A stretch of 64,000 bases of DNA from Chryseobacterium sp. SORGH_AS_0447 (GCF_030818695.1 NZ_JAUTAR010000001.1:496001-560000); one strand, 5' to 3'; shown: positions 44,360 through 53,145, counted from the first letter of the stretch. Numbers and translations are program-made. Notes: a model not told the origin generated them from the letters alone.

Positions 44360-44645
44360 TTTTTAATGCGTCAAGTTCTGTCGCTGTGACAGAATATCTT
44401 TGTTCCAGTAATAAAAAACACATCAACTTACCATTAAGTTTTTAAATCTTTAAAAATTCAGCATTCAAAAAAATGCCGGACAGCCAGAATTATGTTTAAA
44501 AATATAAAAAAATAATGAAAGAAAAAATTAAGAAGAAGGGTGGATAGCAGAGCCGGAACCACCTTAAAAAACAGGGCTGCAAAAACAGGAATCGATCCTA
44601 CTAAAAAGGGCTTTTCCAATTTTAATCTTAAAAACCAAAATAAAA
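44360..44645 (+). promoter_or_regulatory. Promoter, inverted repeat and structured leader, copy B
   Basis: Homologous to copy A at 39,441. It contains the perfect inverted repeat TTCTGTC-GCTGT-GACAGAA (44,376-44,394), the consensus -7 TATCTTTG (44,395-44,402), and a leader with GGTGG/CCACC (44,539 onward), AGCC/GGCT and GGAA/TTCC pairings and TTTAATCTTAAAAACCAAAA directly before the ATG. The order and spacing are as in copy A. This explains the 297-base gap. Confidence 0.7.
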
Positions 44646-47600
44646 ATGTCTACAACCGATTTAAATACAAACAACAGTTCCCAGACCCTGTTCAGGTTTG
44701 CTACCATGAGAAACCCGGAACTGTCTGATCCTAAAAACAAAGAAAGAAGATTTATCTTCAGGGATTATAATACTCAAAAAGGAGTTATTGATCCGAGAGT
44801 AGAGGCAGGAGAATCTCTACAGAAAGTATGTGCGCAACCCACAGGACTGACTATAAAAAAAGAGCAGACTTTAAAAGAAGATGATCCTGCATTTTACGCA
44901 TTGGCTGTCTGGATAGCTAGAAACAAGGCTACCGCAAGTAAATCTGAATTTGATAAGATGATTCAAAAATATAAGGATTATCTTGCAACCATCAGACCTG
45001 TTGCTGTTATTGATTATTCCGTTATCTGGGATAATTTGATTTATCAGGTAGTAACCCAAAAAGACTTTTATGCCAAAGAAACCCTTATGCAGTTTCTGCA
45101 TCTTAATCATATCCTATCCGTATACGATTTTACGGAAGAAGTTTATCAGGATGTGGTAAAAGCTAAAGTCGTATTGCCGAAAGAACTTTTCAAAGTTTCG
45201 CAGTCAGGTACTACCGGTACATCGGGAAGCACCACAACGCAAAGAACGGCTTATAATGATAAAGCCATGAAATTTGCAGAAGCAACAGTTCATCTGAAAG
45301 AAAATGAAGCACTTGCTGAATCAATGTCAAAACTCGAAAAAGCGTATAAAAAGCAATATGATGAGGCCTATAAAACCTCTTACGATCAATATCAGGATCG
45401 TGTAAAGCCGCTTTTAAAATCATTACAGAAAGATACGGCAGAAGCCGACCGGAAAAAGCAAATCCTGGAAAACCGGATCAATTACCTAACCCAGCTGAGC
45501 GTGGCCGATCCGGAGAAGTTTTATGCCAACAGCGAGCTGGATATGGAGCTTCACCGCATCAAGGATGAGATTATGCAGATTACGGTGCCAGAAACAGAGA
45601 TTCCGGATTTTGAATTTTCATATAAAACGCCTGAGATTGACGCGGCGATTCTCGGAAGGACTTTAAGTGTACAGGATCAAAATACCCTGCTCCGCTTATT
45701 TGGTGCCTCAAGTGTTACAGAAGCCTTATCAGGAATCACCACTTTTGATGAGCTGAGCCAGAATCTCACCCAGAATACGCAAGTGCAGCAACAAACCATA
45801 CTAAATAATACCGTTTTAAACCAACAGGTGTCTGCAAACGTAGGAGGTGTTTTGGTACCGGTAAGCAACTCGGTAAATTCCAATGGATGGATTTCTTACA
45901 GTGTTAAAACAGCTGATATTGGCAATAATGCCTGGTATATTATGCTTACGATAGATGGTTTCACACATAACATCGTATCAGGATCATATAAAGTGACGAT
46001 TAACGGGACCGATATCAGCTCTACCAATGTTATTCAGAATACGAACGGAGTACATTCACTTTTCTACAATGGAACAACTATTCCGGCTTCTCAAACCACC
46101 AACAGCAATGGATTTATATTGCAGGGAGAAGTTGTTCTGGATGACGGAAAGACTTATTTGTTAAATGTAACTTTAACAAGAGATCCTAATGAATTTAACC
46201 GTCCTCTTAAACAATACATTTTCAAAGGTGATGCTGCCCTTACTTTAAAACAGCCGGTTGTTACTGAGCCTGAAAACCCACAGAATCCAACCAATCCGAC
46301 ACCTACTACCAATCCGGCAAATACAGAGGTCTTTATTCCTTCTGGCTTCGGGATGAAGAATATCGGAGTGGCGGATTATAAAAGAGTAGAGCAAAGTACC
46401 TATTGTTATGTAGAAGGAGAAGTGGCCCATATTGAAAACATTATGGCCAGGGAATACAAAGAAAGGTCAACCAGAAGGCTGAAGCGAAGTGAATCCCAGA
46501 CCACCAAATCTTCCGAGTCTGAAAAAGAAAAACTGACTGATACGACTTCTACTGAAAGGCATGAAATGCAGAGCGAGGTATCTAAAATTCTTCAGGAGTC
46601 CAAAGATTTTGCGGCTAATGCAGGATTTAATGCCAGCTGGGGAGGCGGCTCAGTAGGAGCTCCTTCTTTTGGATTAAGTGCGAATGCCAGTTATGCCACT
46701 CATAATTCCAAAGAGGAAAGCAACCGCCAGGCAGTCACTGAAGCGAAGGATATCACCGCCAGAGCTTTGGATCGAATTGTTACCAAAGTTAAAGAAGAGC
46801 GTATCGACAAGATCCTGGAAGAGTTTGAAGAAAACAACAAACATGGTTTCGATAATACCAAAGGAAGCAGCCATGTGGTAGGGGTTTACCGTTGGGTAGA
46901 TAAAGTGGTGAAAAACCAGATTTATAATTATGGTAAACGTATGATGTTTGAGTTTATGATTCCGGAACCTGCTAAACTTCATAGACTGGGGATGGAGGTT
47001 GTAAATACAATGGAAAATAAGCTGGTAAAACCAGTAGATCCAAGAGAATCTTCTATTTGTAAAATGGAAAACTATATGATGCTTGATAGCAGTTTGGGAG
47101 AAACCATCCTAAAATATTGGTTAGGAATTTATAATGTAGAAATTGATAATTATCCGCCAAATAAAATCTTCGCATCAAAGGGATTTGCTTACGGCAGAGA
47201 TTTACTTCAGGATATAGGAACGTCTTCTACAAGTGCTATAGGTTTACAAAAAGATATTGAAATACCGGAAGGCTACGTGGCGGTTAACTATGAGATTACT
47301 GGAGGAGGAAAACAATTATTAAGCTCATGGTTAAATGTAAGTATTGGAAATCTACAGGTTATCACGGATTCAGCAGCAGGTTCATTTAATAAGACCGGTG
47401 TTTTGAATAATTTATCAAATATAATTCCGGTAAGTATTTCTACGGATAGATTTTACTCTTTTGAAGCTAATGTGGTTATTACTTGTAATTTGAGTAAAGA
47501 AGGTAAAGTAAAATATTTACAAGCCGTTTTCAACAAAATTATTGAGGCATACGAAGCTGAACTAGGAAAATACAACCAAGCCTTAGCGGAAGCAAAAGCA

Positions 47601-48773
47601 TTAGGCGTACAGATTAAAGGCTCTAATCCTGGTTTCTACAGAAAAATTGAGAACACAATTCTCAGAAGAAACTGTATTTCCTATATGCTGAATCAGAATC
47701 CAAACGTAGATCTTACATTCGGTAAAGGGAAATATTACAACAATGGATATTCTTCAGGAGACGAGACATTCCTTAATACAGATATCAAATTAGACGGAAA
47801 ATTTGATCAATATGCAGCGTTCATTAAATTTATGGAGCAGGCATTTGAGTGGGATATCATGAGTTATCACCTGTACCCGTACTATTGGGGCGAAAGAAAA
47901 TCTTGGGCGGATCTTTACCAGTTTGATGACAATGATCCGATCTTCAGGGCATTTATGCAGTCCGGGATGGCAAGGGTAATTGTTACCGTAAGACCAGGAT
48001 TCGAAGAAGCGGTAAGGCATTTCATGGCTACCGGACAGATCTGGAACGGCGGTGAAGTCCCTGTGATCGACGATCCATTATTCCTTTCTTTAGTAGACGA
48101 GATGCGTTCTCCGAAAGCGACCAAAGAAGGCGAGCCTTGGAGAGAGAAGATCCCGACTTCCCTTACTATTCTTCAGGCAGATTCCATCGGTCTGAGAGTT
48201 GAAAAGGCACTGCCGGGCAATTGTGAGCCGGGCGTGAAGTTTGACGATAATCTGGGAGAAATGTGTTCCACCAATTTTGCCCTAAATAACAACCAGATCG
48301 GACAAAATTCTGATAAATGGATAGAAATTACGTACAACCATTTCGATGATACTTCATTTACAAAAATGGGCGACTTATATGCTAATTTCAGCTTTCCAAG
48401 ACGTTTTGAATGTTTGGGTAATATTATTGAAATAGCGAAATCTTTAAATGGTACGGATTCATCTGTTAAATTCTACCAGCAGCTTGCTGAGGAAATCTCT
48501 CAGATCGAAGGAGTGGAAGCTTATGCTACCGAGGCAAATGGCATCACCTTTAAAGTGAATGTTTCCAGGATCAAGGATTTCGACTTCAGAAGCAGTACCA
48601 TTACACCGGCAGAATTACAGCGGTTTATATTCTCGACAGACGGAGAATCCTATCTTAAAGTAAAAGTACCGAACAGAGAACTGGGAGGAGAAAGGGTGCT
48701 GGATAAAAACCTGCAGCCGCTTTCACAGGACGAGTATGAAAATCAGGCTCCGCTTTCTAAATTTTTACTGTAA
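44646..48773 (+). CDS. Giant protein of unknown function
   Basis: A 1375-residue protein without signal peptide or membrane segment. From the N-terminus: a globular part (LFRFATMRNPELSDPKNKER, residues 16-35); a charged coiled-coil-like stretch at about 208-290; a beta-rich part with Ser/Asn/Thr repeats (about 380-535); a Pro/Asn/Thr linker (about 538-562); a highly charged block (YKERSTRRLKRSES, about 605-618) leading to a Gly/Ala-rich stretch (ANAGFNASWGGGSVGAPSFG); long helices; and a C-terminal part with MSYHLYPYYWGERKSWADLY (about 1075-1094). I have seen related large proteins without assigned role in several phyla. The next three genes follow at 15, -8 and -11 base spacing. Confidence 0.7.
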   Translation: MSTTDLNTNNSSQTLFRFATMRNPELSDPKNKERRFIFRDYNTQKGVIDPRVEAGESLQKVCAQPTGLTIKKEQTLKEDDPAFYALAVWIARNKATASKSEFDKMIQKYKDYLATIRPVAVIDYSVIWDNLIYQVVTQKDFYAKETLMQFLHLNHILSVYDFTEEVYQDVVKAKVVLPKELFKVSQSGTTGTSGSTTTQRTAYNDKAMKFAEATVHLKENEALAESMSKLEKAYKKQYDEAYKTSYDQYQDRVKPLLKSLQKDTAEADRKKQILENRINYLTQLSVADPEKFYANSELDMELHRIKDEIMQITVPETEIPDFEFSYKTPEIDAAILGRTLSVQDQNTLLRLFGASSVTEALSGITTFDELSQNLTQNTQVQQQTILNNTVLNQQVSANVGGVLVPVSNSVNSNGWISYSVKTADIGNNAWYIMLTIDGFTHNIVSGSYKVTINGTDISSTNVIQNTNGVHSLFYNGTTIPASQTTNSNGFILQGEVVLDDGKTYLLNVTLTRDPNEFNRPLKQYIFKGDAALTLKQPVVTEPENPQNPTNPTPTTNPANTEVFIPSGFGMKNIGVADYKRVEQSTYCYVEGEVAHIENIMAREYKERSTRRLKRSESQTTKSSESEKEKLTDTTSTERHEMQSEVSKILQESKDFAANAGFNASWGGGSVGAPSFGLSANASYATHNSKEESNRQAVTEAKDITARALDRIVTKVKEERIDKILEEFEENNKHGFDNTKGSSHVVGVYRWVDKVVKNQIYNYGKRMMFEFMIPEPAKLHRLGMEVVNTMENKLVKPVDPRESSICKMENYMMLDSSLGETILKYWLGIYNVEIDNYPPNKIFASKGFAYGRDLLQDIGTSSTSAIGLQKDIEIPEGYVAVNYEITGGGKQLLSSWLNVSIGNLQVITDSAAGSFNKTGVLNNLSNIIPVSISTDRFYSFEANVVITCNLSKEGKVKYLQAVFNKIIEAYEAELGKYNQALAEAKALGVQIKGSNPGFYRKIENTILRRNCISYMLNQNPNVDLTFGKGKYYNNGYSSGDETFLNTDIKLDGKFDQYAAFIKFMEQAFEWDIMSYHLYPYYWGERKSWADLYQFDDNDPIFRAFMQSGMARVIVTVRPGFEEAVRHFMATGQIWNGGEVPVIDDPLFLSLVDEMRSPKATKEGEPWREKIPTSLTILQADSIGLRVEKALPGNCEPGVKFDDNLGEMCSTNFALNNNQIGQNSDKWIEITYNHFDDTSFTKMGDLYANFSFPRRFECLGNIIEIAKSLNGTDSSVKFYQQLAEEISQIEGVEAYATEANGITFKVNVSRIKDFDFRSSTITPAELQRFIFSTDGESYLKVKVPNRELGGERVLDKNLQPLSQDEYENQAPLSKFLL

Positions 48774-48788
48774 CCTTAAAAATTAATC

Positions 48789-49151
48789 ATGAGCCGGATA
48801 AAACCCGGGGTTATTTGGCAGCACGAAAAAGTGCTGCCTTATATCCTCACGTCCTTAAAGGACAAGATTAACGACATGACTGCGGTAGAAAAGATCATTC
48901 TTTTCGGAAGCAGAGGCAGACTTCCTGTTGAGCGATGGAATGAACTGGAAGGAAAAGACTGGGATATTGTGGTACAGGCAAAGTGTAAGCTCAGAAATGC
49001 TCATATTCTGGTGGATGAAGGTTATCATCTGGATCTTTTGGTATTGGATAAAGACCAGACTGAAGAATTTACTGAAAATATGACTGTTAAAGAACTTTTT
49101 CCAGTGAATGAATTGGAATATTTAATGAGTAAAAACAAGGAGTATGAGTGA
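48789..49151 (+). CDS. Minimal nucleotidyltransferase-fold protein
   Basis: A 120-residue protein with the polymerase-beta-type nucleotidyltransferase motif: GSRGR at 40-44, the Asp pair D57-W-D59 in KDWDIVVQ, and a third Asp in HLDLLVL (D82). These are the residues of the MNT/DUF4111-like minimal family, which transfers a nucleotide to a protein or RNA. It lies 15 bases after the giant gene, and the next gene starts before its stop, so it belongs to the same transcript. MNT proteins are often antitoxins, but I see no HEPN partner here. Confidence 0.75.
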   Translation: MSRIKPGVIWQHEKVLPYILTSLKDKINDMTAVEKIILFGSRGRLPVERWNELEGKDWDIVVQAKCKLRNAHILVDEGYHLDLLVLDKDQTEEFTENMTVKELFPVNELEYLMSKNKEYE

Positions 49152-49497
49152 TTTTAAAAATATAGTTGAATTTTTCAGACTTAACAGAAGGTATGAAGAA
49201 TCCGAAAAAAAATATTCAAATGATGTAATTGCCCTAACGACATTAGAAACAAAAGAAAAATATGAACTGGATACTCAGAAATTTAATACTTTGAAGCTTT
49301 TGAGAGACATTTTCAACCTTTTCATGCCCACAGAGATTTTTATTTCTAATAATGCTTCTGTTAAAGAGTTTTACGTAAAAACAAATACCGGAACCTATTT
49401 TAATATTGTTACCGAACAGGTAGATGTAAATGTTACATCAGCAGATGTTTATCCTATTCCCCTGGAAGATTTTCCTTTTGAGCAATACTTTTTATGA
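49144..49497 (+). CDS. N-terminal part of the frameshifted toxin-like protein
   Basis: A 117-residue open frame, beginning 8 bases before the nucleotidyltransferase stop. Without a 1-base deletion it stops at 49,495 (after EDFPFEQYFL). If one T of the run TTTTT at 49,489-49,493 is removed, the frame continues smoothly into the 804-residue frame that follows (FEQYF-YDSSKNSVVIAD), giving an 899-residue protein. A programmed +1 slip on TTT-TTA-TGA is also possible, since tRNA-Phe can re-pair after the slip. Contains no recognised domain. Confidence 0.65.
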   Translation: MSDFKNIVEFFRLNRRYEESEKKYSNDVIALTTLETKEKYELDTQKFNTLKLLRDIFNLFMPTEIFISNNASVKEFYVKTNTGTYFNIVTEQVDVNVTSADVYPIPLEDFPFEQYFL

Positions 49498-51844
49498 TTC
49501 ATCGAAAAACAGTGTGGTTATAGCAGACATTCTTCTGAAAAATATTCAGGTCTTTCCAGAAAGTATACGGTATGATCCCAATTCTGAGTTGCTTGAGAAT
49601 TTCAGCCAGCAGGAAACTTTGGGGTACAGTTACAGTACACATCAGACTTGGGTGTATGATTTTGTCAGCTTTTTTATTCCAAACAATGACGCTGAAGATC
49701 ATCCTTTTGAAAAACATGTTTCAGATAGTGATGTTAGCGTTACGCAAACCAGGGTAACGGAACTCATTAGCATCATTCCCCTTATCAGAGAATCTATAGG
49801 GAAATACTATGTAAATTATAATGTTTATAAAAAAGATGATGGAAAAATCACTCCTTTTTATCTGAACAGAAATAATATCTCCGATGGAAATGCTCCGGTA
49901 GTATTACTGAAATTCAATAGTTTGGGAGCTTTTATGGCTTATCTTAACGATACTATTTTCAGCCAGACCGATAACTTTACTTTTGGAAAAAGGCCGGCTT
50001 TTATAGATCAGTACAAAGAAATTGTTATTCTTCCTTTGATAAGGAATTTAGAAAGCAGATCTACCTTTTCGTATTATGATGCGTTACAAGCTTTATATTA
50101 TTTACCGGAAAGTTTATTTTATATGCTTCCTGAAGGATTTTTATGGAAGTTTTTTGACAAAGCAATTGCAAATGACAGCTTCAGCAATAAGCCATATTCC
50201 AAAGAAGAAGATATTTTCCTTAAAATTTTGCAGGTTTTGGTTTCTACAGAAGAAAATGCCGTAAAGTTTATTGAGAGATTAAGTAAAAAAGTAAGCGAAC
50301 AGAATCCCCAGATGCTTTTGGAATTTTTCAACGACAGGATCCACGGAGATAACTTCCTTGAGTTCGCTGGCATGGTGAATAAAGCATGGAGAAAAACACG
50401 TTTTGTGGATTACAGTTTAGAAACCAATCCTGAATTTACTTCTACTAACGGACCTGCGTTTTTGCCTTACCATTCTGAAAAACTTGCCGGATTCTTTTTC
50501 AGTAATGTTTCGGCAAGCTTTGAAGATGGTCCCAAGAATAAAAAAGAACGGTTTTTACGGTTTAAATTTGAGACCGGAAAAACCAGAAAGGTTTCTTCAA
50601 ACCTGCCTGACGGTACACCCGTGGATGTTGATGAACAGATTGTTAAAGAGGTGTGGTATCATCCTTTCTTCCCTGTAAAAATAAAAAATACCGATGAAGA
50701 GAATAAGGATCAGGAAACAGCGATACAGCTGGATGCCATTGTTCCGGCGTTTATGCTGTTTGCCAATGCGAATCAGCAGTTTTGGCACAATGTGATAAAG
50801 TCCGGAGAATATGCACTGGATCTGGCCGTCATTGCAGGAAGCTCCGGTACGCTATCCGGAATTGCTGCCGGCGAAATCATCGGTACTCTGGCCGTTGCCC
50901 GTGGAGTGGGAGCCGTTGCAGGCATCACCAGTTCCGTCGCCAATATAGTACTGAAATTAGCCAACGCTGAAGATTCCGTTCTCGGGCAGGCATTCTGCGA
51001 ATATTTATTCTGGATAGAAATGTTATCTTTGGGTGGAGAACTTACCATTGCTATCAGAAACGGTTTGAAAAGGTCTGCTGTAAGACTAGTAGAAAAAGAA
51101 GAGGATTTTGTTAGGCTTGAGAAACAGTTGGATGAAGCTATTGCCCGAGATGGAAATGAAATTAGAAAATTCACATCAAAAGAAAAAGATGAAATTCTTG
51201 ATGAAATAGAAGAAACGGCAGAACTCAAAAAAAGTATTACTACAGAAGGTGAAGGACTACCTAAAAGGACAAGACGTTCTAATTCGAAGAATTCAATTAG
51301 AAATAAAAATATAGAGCGTTATAATGAATTTCTTGGAAAATGGTCTTTGTCTTCTATTAAGGATATACCTAAATTTGCTATAATAAAAGCAATAAAGGGA
51401 TATACAAAGCATATGGATGAATTAGCTCAGCTATTAGAAGAAAATAAGGTATTTATTAGAATTGAATCTGAGGAGAATTTTTCTGGTATATTCGAAGATT
51501 TGGCAACACCGGAACAATTAGAGCAAGGAGTAGAGGGAACTACTGCGTTTGCTTATAAAAATATTATGTATTTTAATGAAGCTAATTTCCCTGATGAACT
51601 TTTAGATTTTTTATCACATGAGGCATCACACGCACGGGATTATCTTATAAAAAAAGAACTACAGTTAAAAGGCAAATCAAAAATAGAAATAGAACAAATA
51701 ATAGGTAATCTTTGGGATCAAGAAGAAAGGGCTTATAGTCATCAAGTAGATTGGCAAAAGTCAACAGGTCAAAAACCGATGTTTAAAACAAAAAAAGAAC
51801 AAACAAATCATATTCAAACATTATATCCTCAGCATGAAAACTAG
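49430..51844 (+). CDS. Main part of the frameshifted toxin-like protein; C-terminal HExxH metallopeptidase domain
   Basis: The frame runs from 49,430, but its first 21 codons are read through sequence that belongs to the preceding frame, so true coding in this frame starts at about 49,493. In the joined numbering the middle has a hydrophobic Gly/Ala-rich stretch at about 558-608 (AGSSGTLSGIAAGEIIGTLA), and the C-terminal toxin-like part begins after PKRTRRSN near 716. The motif HEASH lies at 825-829 with EERAYSHQ further on, the pattern of zinc metallopeptidases. The DNA turns AT-rich there. The next gene overlaps its stop by 11 bases, as for toxin/immunity pairs. The effector call is inferred. 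Confidence 0.65.
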   Translation: MLHQQMFILFPWKIFLLSNTFYDSSKNSVVIADILLKNIQVFPESIRYDPNSELLENFSQQETLGYSYSTHQTWVYDFVSFFIPNNDAEDHPFEKHVSDSDVSVTQTRVTELISIIPLIRESIGKYYVNYNVYKKDDGKITPFYLNRNNISDGNAPVVLLKFNSLGAFMAYLNDTIFSQTDNFTFGKRPAFIDQYKEIVILPLIRNLESRSTFSYYDALQALYYLPESLFYMLPEGFLWKFFDKAIANDSFSNKPYSKEEDIFLKILQVLVSTEENAVKFIERLSKKVSEQNPQMLLEFFNDRIHGDNFLEFAGMVNKAWRKTRFVDYSLETNPEFTSTNGPAFLPYHSEKLAGFFFSNVSASFEDGPKNKKERFLRFKFETGKTRKVSSNLPDGTPVDVDEQIVKEVWYHPFFPVKIKNTDEENKDQETAIQLDAIVPAFMLFANANQQFWHNVIKSGEYALDLAVIAGSSGTLSGIAAGEIIGTLAVARGVGAVAGITSSVANIVLKLANAEDSVLGQAFCEYLFWIEMLSLGGELTIAIRNGLKRSAVRLVEKEEDFVRLEKQLDEAIARDGNEIRKFTSKEKDEILDEIEETAELKKSITTEGEGLPKRTRRSNSKNSIRNKNIERYNEFLGKWSLSSIKDIPKFAIIKAIKGYTKHMDELAQLLEENKVFIRIESEENFSGIFEDLATPEQLEQGVEGTTAFAYKNIMYFNEANFPDELLDFLSHEASHARDYLIKKELQLKGKSKIEIEQIIGNLWDQEERAYSHQVDWQKSTGQKPMFKTKKEQTNHIQTLYPQHEN

Positions 51845-52223
51845 TGAAAAAATAATAAGTGAGCTTATTAATTATGTCAATGATTCTAAGCTCCCACAAT
51901 CTTTAATTACTATTGAGCAGAAATTTGGGCATGCACATCTTTCCCATATTATTGCAGAGTTATTGTTTTGGCAAAGAACTGTTTATCGAAATCCTAATTA
52001 TTTACAAACATGGAATTATTTTAATAAAGACCAATTCTTTTTGAAAGAACAAGAGATAGGGAAAGATATTTATATTAGAGCTATAGCCGAAAGTTCTGAT
52101 CTTAATAAAATATTCCACTTGAACGGAGATAAAATTATTTTAAATCAAAAATTATCAACAGAAGAGATAAAAATTTTCCGTAAGCTAATTAATGATTCCC
52201 TTAAAATAAACTTACGAACATAA
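51834..52223 (+). CDS. Candidate immunity protein
   Basis: A 129-residue cytoplasmic, mostly helical protein (MKTSEKIISELINYVNDSKL, FRKLINDSLKINL). It starts 11 bases before the stop of the HExxH gene, is AT-rich like that gene's tip, and shows no known domain. Position and size are those of an immunity gene, but this is inferred from context only. Confidence 0.6.
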   Translation: MKTSEKIISELINYVNDSKLPQSLITIEQKFGHAHLSHIIAELLFWQRTVYRNPNYLQTWNYFNKDQFFLKEQEIGKDIYIRAIAESSDLNKIFHLNGDKIILNQKLSTEEIKIFRKLINDSLKINLRT

Positions 52224-52249
52224 ATTTGTCTTTTTTGATAAACAAAAGC

Positions 52250-52545
52250 TGTATTTGAATTTCCTAAATTAGAATTTTTATTATCAATCGTAAGTAAGAT
52301 TATTGAATATGAAGATTTAAAAGAAATGGAGTATTATATCTAAGAATACAAGACAGGAAAATATCTATAATTTTGTCTAATCATAAGCCACCTTTGGGTG
52401 GTTAAAATTAGACTTGGGTAACCTGGAGCATATTTGTTCTGATTTTGAAGAATTATCATATAAATTTCAAAGTAAGGAATTTGTAGAATGTTTAAAAAAG
52501 TTAGAATATAAGTATCCGAAAAAAATGAGCTGAAATACAGAGTGG
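52250..52545 (+). pseudogene. Remnants of degraded genes
   Basis: Two short open stretches without starts: one ending KEMEYYI near 52,340 (TKAVFEFPKLEFLLSIVSKI upstream) and one ending KKLEYKYPKKMS near 52,530 (GWLKLDLGNLEHICSDFEEL upstream). They are AT-rich and amphipathic, and look like the C-terminal ends of different small immunity-like proteins. I cannot name their families. A CCACC-TTTG-GGTGG hairpin lies at 52,388-52,401 between them. Confidence 0.35.
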
Positions 52546-52559
52546 TATCGAAGCTTATT

Positions 52560-52691
52560 ATGGACAATAATACAAAAGTTTCTACGTTAACCGACGCAGA
52601 AATTTTAAGAATAGCAAAACAATATGTTTTAGAATCTAAAATTTTGAAAGAGGCTACAGACAATTTAAGTATACAAAAGCAGGTAAAATAA
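52560..52691 (+). pseudogene. Truncated Imm35/YrhB-like fragment
   Basis: An open frame of 43 residues that begins MDNNTKVSTLTDAEILRIAK and continues QYVLESKILKE. TLTDAEILRIAKQYVLES lines up with LTDxEMLAIAERYLxSR at the start of the two complete Imm35-like genes that follow, and then the frame stops. It is probably an N-terminal relic of a third copy. Confidence 0.5.
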
Positions 52692-52705
52692 AAAAATAGA
52701 ATAGC

Positions 52706-53053
52706 ATATTAACAGACGAAGAAATGCTGGCGATAGCAGAACGTTATTTAGAGAGTAGAGCAGAACATTTTGGATCGGATATTGAAGTCGTGATACTGAC
52801 TGACTTGACGATCAAAAAACCATATGGTAATATTTATGATTATCAGTCCAAAGAATATGTATTAACCGGAAATTTTAATAAATCTCTGGTAGGAAATGCT
52901 AATTTCTTAATAGAAAAAAACTCTGGGAGAGTAGTTAGTTTTGGTACGGCAGGTTCGCTGGAAAGCTATATTGAAGATTATGAAAAAGGGATATTAACAC
53001 CAACGTTAACCCGTTACTGGTATCCAGATGAAGACCGGTTCGATTATAAATAA
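52706..53053 (+). CDS. Imm35/YrhB-like immunity protein, copy 1 (start codon altered)
   Basis: The protein is 109 residues from the ATG at 52724; by comparison with copy 2 it should begin six codons earlier at 52706, where copy 2 has ATG and this copy has ATA. The fold pattern (LAIAERYLESRAEH, NANFLIEKNSGRVVSFGTAG, LESYIEDYEKG) is that of Imm35/YrhB proteins, which neutralise partner toxins. Translation could start at ATA or at the internal ATG. A strong terminator follows. Confidence 0.7.
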   Translation: MLTDEEMLAIAERYLESRAEHFGSDIEVVILTDLTIKKPYGNIYDYQSKEYVLTGNFNKSLVGNANFLIEKNSGRVVSFGTAGSLESYIEDYEKGILTPTLTRYWYPDEDRFDYK

Positions 53054-53071
53054 TCATACATAATCTGTACA

Positions 53072-53107
53072 AACAAATACAGCAGAAAAATTTCTGCTGT
53101 ATTTGTT
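53072..53107 (+). terminator. Terminator between the two Imm35-like genes
   Basis: AACAAATACAGCAG and CTGCTGTATTTGTT form a perfect stem of at least 14 bp, followed by ATTTTTATT. Confidence 0.85.
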
Positions 53108-53145
53108 ATTTTTATTAGCTTAAAAACATAAAGTAGAAAATAATT

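Noticed and set aside
49430..49493. ATG at 49,430 as the true start of the 804-residue protein
   Set aside because: The first 21 codons overlap, in another frame, a sequence that reads naturally as the previous frame. A join at the T run gives a better protein.
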